Assembly: GCA_013397075.1 (NCBI GenBank)
Contig: VWZS01009934.1
Span: 1,550,001-1,614,000, forward strand
DNA from: Rhabdornis inornatus
Lineage: Eukaryota; Chordata; Aves; Passeriformes; Rhabdornithidae
Reading direction: 5' to 3'
DNA: 64,000 nt
A model generated the notes under the pieces. The model was not told the DNA's origin. It was given only the letters and a program-made list of their open reading frames with translations, and made no database searches. How positions within the stretch are numbered: position 1 is the first letter of the stretch; every line of letters starts with the position of its first letter. A program made the translations under genes and the position numbers. This document shows, in pieces, positions 52,601 through 61,600 of this stretch.

Positions 52601-55600
52601 AGCAACTCAGTTGACTATAAAGCAGTCTGTGTCTGTTCTAGTCTTAGAGAAAAAATTGACTAATCTATCACCTAATACTTTTATTTAAAAATTTCACAGT
52701 TACCAGTACAGCTAAAAGTTACCAGCAAAGATCCATTTACTAAATAAAAATAGGCAGCATTCAAATGTCTAAAAATTAAGGACACATAATGATAACCAAT
52801 GATAACACATGATAACCGTATTGCCATAGTGAAGGAGGAGGAGGAGGAGGAAGAGGAGGAGGAGGTTAGATGTACAACACAAGAAATGGGAATGGTAGAA
52901 CGTGCACTGGATTTAGTAAGCTCTGGCTACCTGACAGGGTTGGCTTTGGGACAGGCACAAGGAGAGCAGTCATTGGCAGATCCAGTTACTTTCCCATAGT
53001 AGCCTGGGGCACAAGCACTGCAGTAATCACCAACTGTGTTATCTCTACAGTTCTGAGACACAAAATTCAGATGGTTTAAGGCAACAACAAACAACAGGAG
53101 TACATTTATCTACTTTATCAGTACATGTGTACAGTTTCCAACAATAACAAATACGTGTCACTACCCACTGGTCAACATTCTCTGAGTGAAAAAATCTTTT
53201 ATGCAAACAGAATGCCAACGTATGTGAATGCCCCTTCGGGCAGGTTGACCTAATTTCTTTTCTAAATTTCCATAAAGTCTATGTATTTTTGCTACTATTA
53301 ATCAATTCAGGTCAGGACATCACAGTACAAACCAAAAAATCCTAAAAAATACCCAAAACAAACAAAAAATCCAAACATAAGAAACAAACAAAGAACAAAG
53401 AAAAAAAAGGAAAAATTTAACAGAATACCTGGCTTTTCTGTTTCAGCATTTCAGCAAATGCTGAGGACTATCCACAGTTAGGATTCACAGACACTACATT
53501 TAATTTGTCAAGAGTACTGATCAATAACCAGTGCTATTAATATTAAAACACTAAATTTGTATTATAAACACAATTTAACTGACTAGTCCCTCAAGTGAAC
53601 AAAAACACTTTTCTGCTTTCCCCAACTTTTTTCTATTAACCTTTCTTTTTTCTTATTCTGTATTTTATATACCAGCTACAGTGTATTTTAGGTTGATTGA
53701 TGAGGTAAACAGTAGCAATGCAACCTCCTATTTTATGGGAGCAGAAGCAAAGTGAAAACCAACTCTCTTGCCTACACCACTTAGCTGGAAATGTGGAAAT
53801 GTCTGAGCAGTAATCTCAAGACACAGATGACTTGCTAACCCTCAACAAGAAGCTAAGAGGAAGAATGATGAACATTCACCTCTGTGAAAGACCTATGTAG
53901 TTTAGCCTTTTAAAAGTGAGAACCATAGTTTTCACTCGAGATACATACTTTTGTACAAACCTGAAAGCAAAAGAATGGCTTAGAAGAGCCTGAAGGACTA
54001 AGGAAACTCATTTAAAAACTAACTTCAAGAATGAATTCAGCAGAAGTTGACTTTGAACTAACCTACTCACCACCGGAAAAATAAAGCAACTGGGGGAAAA
54101 ATTAGGAAAAAATACTGAGCAATGCCAGGGAATGGACTTAATATTCCTTATTTGGTTAGCTGAGAATTTGCTGTCCACAGCCTTTCAGACCACAAGAGAG
54201 AGGAAATGTGTTAGTCATATGTGACCCCTCTTTGCAACCGTTGGGATAAACTGAGAAAAGTAAATCAACTTAGCTGAGGCATATCCCAACAATACTGTAG
54301 CCTAGGCATTAAAAAAAGCCCCCTTTAAAGCTGCCCAGAGGATTCCCTTCCTGAAGAGTCTGTGGTACAGACCACAGACTCTTTTAAGAGTCTAAGTCTG
54401 TGGTGCAGTATGGCTTACTGCATTCCTTTATTTCTTTCTTTGTGTGCATAAGCATTCCTTGTCCAGACACCCAAAAAGTCTCACAGAAAAACAGACAAAC
54501 TCAACCAATATACAAATAATATTAAAAGTAAAATTAAAACTAAAATAATTAATGATTTTGAGTATGTTAATGTTCCAAAACCTTGCCAAATTTACTGAAT
54601 GGACCTTAAGGGAAACTATTCAGATTTTCCATCTTTCAGAGTTGTGGAGGGAAAAAAATATCACATTTTGTCCAAGAGGTACAGCCATATACGTCTCCTA
54701 AAAATTCCTTGGATAGGTTACTGCCATTGTATGCTCAGGTGAAATCAATAGAAGAATGTTTAAGATGTACATACCAAGCACTTTCCAGTGTCAGGATCAC
54801 AGGTTTCACTGTGGTTGTTACACTGACATGGCACACATGGTGCTATCAGAGTGTGAGGCTCTCTTACACTGAGTTCTGTATGCTTTCTCCTGTAGTATCC
54901 TGGAGCACAGCTCTAGTTGTAAGGAGAGTAAAATAAAATTAAAAAAAAAATTATCACAGCTATCAACAGCTACAAACAAATTTTTAAGTAATTTTTTTTC
55001 CTTTTACTTTCACACTATTAGACATACGAAAAGGATTCAAGGGCTCAGTACCTGGCAGGACAATCCAGTGTAACCAGCAGGACACCTACATTGCTCCACA
55101 AGATGAGCTAGAGGTCTGCCTACATGCATTTCTTCAAACTTGACTGCAAGTTCCATTGAGATATTTGCAATTCTACAAGATATATGAAGAAGAGAATGTG
55201 AACATCTATAAAGAAGCACAAACGCCAAAAACAAGATCCAAAACCATTTTCATGCTTCAACGTCAGGCTTACAATACATAATCTTCCTTAATTTCCCATG
55301 CAAATATCTCAAAAACTGAAGATTTTTTTACTTATTTTTGGGATTTAAGAATCTATAACTAAACACATCAGAAATTAATAAAAGTAATAAAGGTTGATCC
55401 CTCTCAGTCTGGAAAACTTCCCAAACCCACCATCTAAGACTGTGTAATTCTTCCTCAGAAATATTAGACAATAACATTTGTCTCATGCCACAATTTCGGA
55501 CAGAGCTAACAAAAAGATAATTGAGGGCATGTGAATCAAAAATAACACAAAATCTGGAGGTGTAATCAGACTTCTTCAGAGCTGTGAAGATATACAGAAT

Positions 55601-58600
55601 GTGTTTTCATTGGATGCATCTTTGCTTGTCTTGATAGTTTCCAGACTGACAGATGAAATGATGATACCCCATCCCTCCCTCTCATTAATAACCTAGTTCT
55701 GGACAAAACTGTAATAAAATGCTGCTATTCTAAGGTAGGACTATCTTATTACCACTGCCCAGAGTGTTTCAAGCTACAGGAGACACCTAGATTGATACAA
55801 ACCCAAGAACTCAGGGGACCATGTGCTTCAACTGAAAAAAGAAACAAAAAATTCAATATCCATAAAAATATGATGGGAAAGAAATATTTTAGAAAATACA
55901 AAATATTTAACTGTATAATCAGTCCTGCAGAACACTGCATCAGCCTGTTCTCCTTTGTGTGTTTTGTTATCAGAGTAAGCAGCAGAGTCATTTAGTGTTT
56001 CAAAAAATAGAATTCAAGAGGGATTCTGCTGTAATTAAAAGTCAAATGTTTTCTTGTCAGAGATAAAGTCATAAATAGGAAATTGCAAATTTCTCTGAGG
56101 TGAGTCTTTACTATACTTTCATATAACTCAGTTGGGGCTATTTGTAAGTTAAATTACATTAAATGCAATAAAATAAATAAATGTTATCAGAGGTTGCTTT
56201 ACCTGCTTTGCTGTAATCCTTGGCCATAAGCTGCCTTGATAAGGATGTATTCAACATTGCTGAGCACAGACATGAAGTCAGAACGTAAGACAGGCTCATC
56301 AGACACAGAGTTAAAATACTTCCAAGAATCCTAGGGAAACAACACATTTATTATTTATTTATTTGTTTGTTTATTATTAAAACCATGAACATTCAAGTTT
56401 ACATCAAGGTAATGCTGTGCTCCTCTTGTGTTTTGGCTTACCTCCTTCATTTCTACTTCTTTGTCAGTTCTTACTCCATTTTCTGGAGAAGGGATATCTA
56501 CATAGATGACCAGCTTGCTGGTGTGACCTCCTTTCATTAGAATCTGTGGCTCAAAATTTGAGGTTCCAAAGCCATCCGAAGCGTAAAAGGCAACAGTATA
56601 TCTCAGCTTCCCTCCATAGGTCATGAGCTGTTTGGATTAAAAATTATTACTATTATTTATTCTAAGGTTTGAGCTACTAGTTGAAAATATCTTAACATCA
56701 TCTATAGACTGGAAAACTGCCAGTCCTTTGAAGAATTGGCAATAAAACATGAATATTGACTTAAACTCAGTGGCTTTTCCACTAAGGTTAAATATATATT
56801 TCTAAAAAGCAGTCTTAGTGTCTTTACCTAGACCCTCTCAAGGTGTGCACTCCATTTTCCTTCAATTCCTAAGCAATAGAGATTCCATGATCTATATACT
56901 AATTTAAGTATGAAAATTCATTGAGGTTTCTACAATGAAACCAAATATATCACTGTTTCCCCCTTCACAGAATCTGTGAAGTAATTAAATGTGGGTGTTA
57001 CCAACTAACAGGGTCAAGAAAAATCTTGTTAGGAAAGGGTAATGTAAATATATTGTTTGTGCTAGCTATAAGTAAGTTCTATCACTGCATAGTTACAATA
57101 TTATGACCTACAAGAATAGAACTAACATGGAAATATATTATGAAGATAAAGTTACTATTCTAGAGTAAAGGAGTGTCTATTAGACAACAAAGTTATCTAC
57201 AAAGCATTCCAATTATTTAATTTTCTTACCTGGTCTCCCTGAAACTGCTCTGGCAACTTCCAGTAAAATGTTTCTGTATTTAAGTGTTTTCTGACTATGG
57301 CAGCATCCAATAAAACATCAGGAAATTGTGAAAATACTCCTTCCACTGTTCCAGTCAGGTTACTTTGAGCTACTACAGGCAGAATAGCCTGATCTGGAGT
57401 TAATGTTATCTGTGACACAAAGAGCAAAAGATTCATTCAACAAAATATCCTGTTTAATTTTAGCTGCTTTGAAGCAGTCAATAGTCCATCTTAGAATAAT
57501 AAATGCCCAACCCAAAAAACTGGAAAACACATCTGATATTTACTTTTTTTAAGAAGTGAAGAATGAAATGCAATGTTTCAGAAGTAAGAGTATGACCATT
57601 TGCCATTTGCTTTATTTCCTGTTCTGACCTATGCCACTGGCCCCATAAGCCAGTCAGGACACTCAGCCTGATCCATTAAATATGCATATCAGTCTGCACA
57701 GGTACCTAACATGAGGATAACAGCAAACTGTGTCTGTCTGATTATACTGCTTTACTTACAGGAATTCTCACATGGTCCTCTAGTTCTGAACATGATGTGG
57801 ACATCCCAAAACAGAAGCATGGAGTACATCCTAGTGCATTGTTAGCAGACAGACCAAAAGTTCCAGGTTTACACTCACTGCATTGTAGACCAAAAACATT
57901 TTCCTAGAGGATATTTAAAAAAAAAAAAAAAAGTAACAGCACACTCATAATGCTTCACTATTTAAATGAAAGATGATTATTTTTGGAAGAAAAACTAGCT
58001 GCTACATAAACTTCACAGCAGAATATCAATTACTGTATGCAATCTGTTTTACTGCACAGTACATTACTTTTTTCATTATTTTCCAATGCTGTTTTGCCTT
58101 CTTCCTTTCAAAAAAACAAAAAACAAAACAAATAAAAAATTAAAAAAAAACCAAACAAACAAACAAAAAATAAACACACAAAACCCTCCACAAACAACCA
58201 CAGAACATTTAAGTTAAACTCATATATTTGACTGCCTATCAAAAATCAGCAGCTATGTATTTCAGTTCGAGACAGAATTTCCTCCCAAACCTTCATCTGG
58301 AAAATGAGCTCCAAAACCAAACAAACTGCTCAGTATGAATAGGAATCAAGGGACCTATTCCAAAGTATCTATTTTTGCACTCAATTCCCAACTGGTAATC
58401 TGAACCCCAAGAAACACCCAAAACTACTGTCAATGCCCACTGGTATCTTTAATCAGAGATTGGACAGACTCCTATGAAGGCATAAATTTGTTGTCTTGAA
58501 GTAAGTTTTCTATCACTCAGTCTTTCAAGACCTGATTCCCATATTTTCAGAAAAGTCTATACTGTGTTTTTACTTTTTCCTGTATACGAGAATATTAGAC

Positions 58601-61600
58601 TTCAATATTAGCAATATATCTGAGTTATTCTTAAGCACTTCTTTTGGTTCCAGCATAGGAAATTAATTTAAACTTGTAACATAGACGTATTTTTTTAAAA
58701 ATTGAAATTTTCCATTTATTATTTATTGGTTTCTTCCTATCATTATAATTTGAATTTTCAAAAAAGCAGGCTATATCATCTGAACTAATGTGTTGTTCCC
58801 AAACCTAATAAAATCAAATGTGTACCAACAGAAAAACTTCACTGTTTATCAATTTTTCCTAATAATAAAATCTGTCACGGAAAATCCTTTAGCAATGATC
58901 TAGGTGTACTCAGAAATAATGCAGATTGCCTTCTGAAGTCCTTTATCTTCTTTGACTTCAATGCAATCAATGTCTAGAAAACACTAAAGCTTTCCCAGAA
59001 GGGGCTGCATATATAACTTGGTACCTTGCAGGTACAGATGCCAGTTTCTTCTTCACAACCACAAACTCCTTCAGTGTCATTACACGTCTCTGCTCTGGTT
59101 CCACTCAAATCACAGTCACAGGCAACACAGTCTGGGTAGTCCCTGTAGCCCAAGGCACACCTGGAGCAGTCTCGTCCTCCAAATTCCATTTTGCACTGGC
59201 ATTGACCTGTCAACACATCGCACTGGAGGTTGGCTGAACCAGTGTTGCTGCAGTTGCAAGCCTTAGCAGAAAAGAAGAAATGTTCATAAATGGCAGATCT
59301 TTAAATAAATTTTTTTACAATAGAAAAAGCACAATAAACTTAAAAATTGCCCTTAACTCGATGTTTGCCAACAAATACTGTACAATAATAAAAGGGAAGA
59401 AATTCTACACAGAAATGAGGTTGTTTGGTTTGTATTTTAGCAAAGAGCTCCATTTCCAGTCAACTGCAGATGGCAAAAAGTTAGAAGCTTTGTTGGTTCC
59501 CAAATGTGGGTTGGGAACCAAAGGAGTTGAAGGACTCTGTTCCAGAAAACAAAAATATATCCAAAATACTTAGTTTACAGTACTAGTAATTGAGTACAGC
59601 AAGTAAATTAAATAATGTTGTATAAATGCTGAATGACAGAAAGGAAGATCTTAAAACTGACATTCTTTTAAGATTTCAAGAAGCATTAATAGCTTTTGCA
59701 TCTTGCTCAAGCTACTTTTACTATTTGATGAGGAACCAAGAATCTCGTTGCATCCCAAAGGTGGGAAGCTCAGCATGCAGCACAGCTCAGTACCAAAGGA
59801 AAACTGTGTCCTGGCAGAGTGCCTCCTTCATTATGCAATCAGTAATATGAACCTGCTATTACAAATATGCAAAGTGGATGTACCTTATTTGTAATTCTTT
59901 TTTGAAGCAGTCTGGATTAGCCTTCACTCTTAATTTCTTATCTGTGGTTACTTAACAAGCCCAATTTTGGTCTGTGGTTATTTCTAAGTGGTCAGGTAAG
60001 AAGTACATTCCCTCTGTCCTCATCTACTGTGAGCATTTTCTCAGCATTTTCCCTCAGTTATTTTCCTCATCAGATCTCTTTGAGATGAAAAGCCTTTATC
60101 TTGCCAAGTCCTGCATGCCAAGACCGACAAGTTCTAGAAGAATTACTGTCTATCCTTTAGCATTCTTCACAATTTTGCCGGTTACCCACAGCACTCTTTG
60201 TATTAAGCAGTTTTAACTCTAGCACTGAGTACTACAATTCCTGCTACGCTACTGCACCCAGAAATGGATGCTAAATATCAAGAAAACCTCTAGAAACACA
60301 GTCAGATAAAGTAACCACTTATGCATTCTGTGTTGCAAAACCAGACAGTCTGAGCTTCTCAGCATCTTCCCCGTTCCATCCATGTAGAGAGTATGCAAAG
60401 AGTCTCTCCTGGGTTTGCCAGAAGACACTGTTCCTGATCTTAAACTACCACATATGACTATTAAGCATAGGGAATATCCCTCTGTTGGGACTGTTATCTG
60501 GAGATCACATTACTGTTTGTTGCATCAAAAAAGGATCTAAAATACCTTAGAGTATTTCACATTCATTGCTGTGATGCTGCAACCAAAAGGAATGATAAAT
60601 AACCTAGCAAAAGTGAGCAAGTATATATTTAATTACACCTGATCATTGGCAATTGCTGTGGAATTACCCTATGAGAGGAACACCTCAAAGGAAATGCACA
60701 AATGTACAGCACATTGTATTTGCAGTACATTAGGTAAGAGTGACAGTAAGCTGACAGGCAACAAAGCTGTGGTTTAAAGACCAGTTGCCAACTATATTAT
60801 TATAAATCACCAAGATGGTTAACTCTGAAGGCTTATTAGGACTACTTTATCATCCTTACTCTAAAAAATTAAAGAGAGAAAAAAGATACAAATCTGGCCA
60901 ACACTTAAGTACTTACTGCATGTAATGACAGACATTGTCAAGTTGATTGTATTTGTGGTTACTCCACTGAAGTTACCCATTACATTCATGTAATTGAGGC
61001 TTTTAAAAATCTCAACATTTATAAAATATTTTGGACCAATGCCATATCTGACAGGAATTTACTGCATGAACCTGAAGGCATAAATGGTTGCTATTCCCTG
61101 GATCTGCACTGACTTGGCATTTTATTGCTTAATCATAAGCATTAAGCTGAGATAATGGGAGCTACCATTGTTCCATCCACAAAACATTAACTACATTATA
61201 CCATTTTAATTATAATTTTTTCAGAAAAAATGCCTGTAGTAACTTTCAAGACACTTCCAATGTTCTTAAATCCATATTATTATCACTTATTGATTTGCAC
61301 AGAAACTATATTCCCAGTTGCCCATTGCTGCTATAAATCTGGTTTAATACCACTATTTAAACACCTAAATTTTAGAAAAATCACCTCACAATTTTAATGT
61401 GAACTATGCACCTATCCAGAATAAGCAATCTGACAGTATTTTCAAAGACAGCCCTCTTAGAAGGTTCCTCAATAAATATTGTGCCATCTGCTCTTTTGCT
61501 GTTTTTTGTTTTAATGTGAGCATGTTGCATTAACACTTTGAGACAGAATAAAGATCATGGTTCTCAAAACAAAAGTCCAATTCTGACATCCGTGTAAGGC

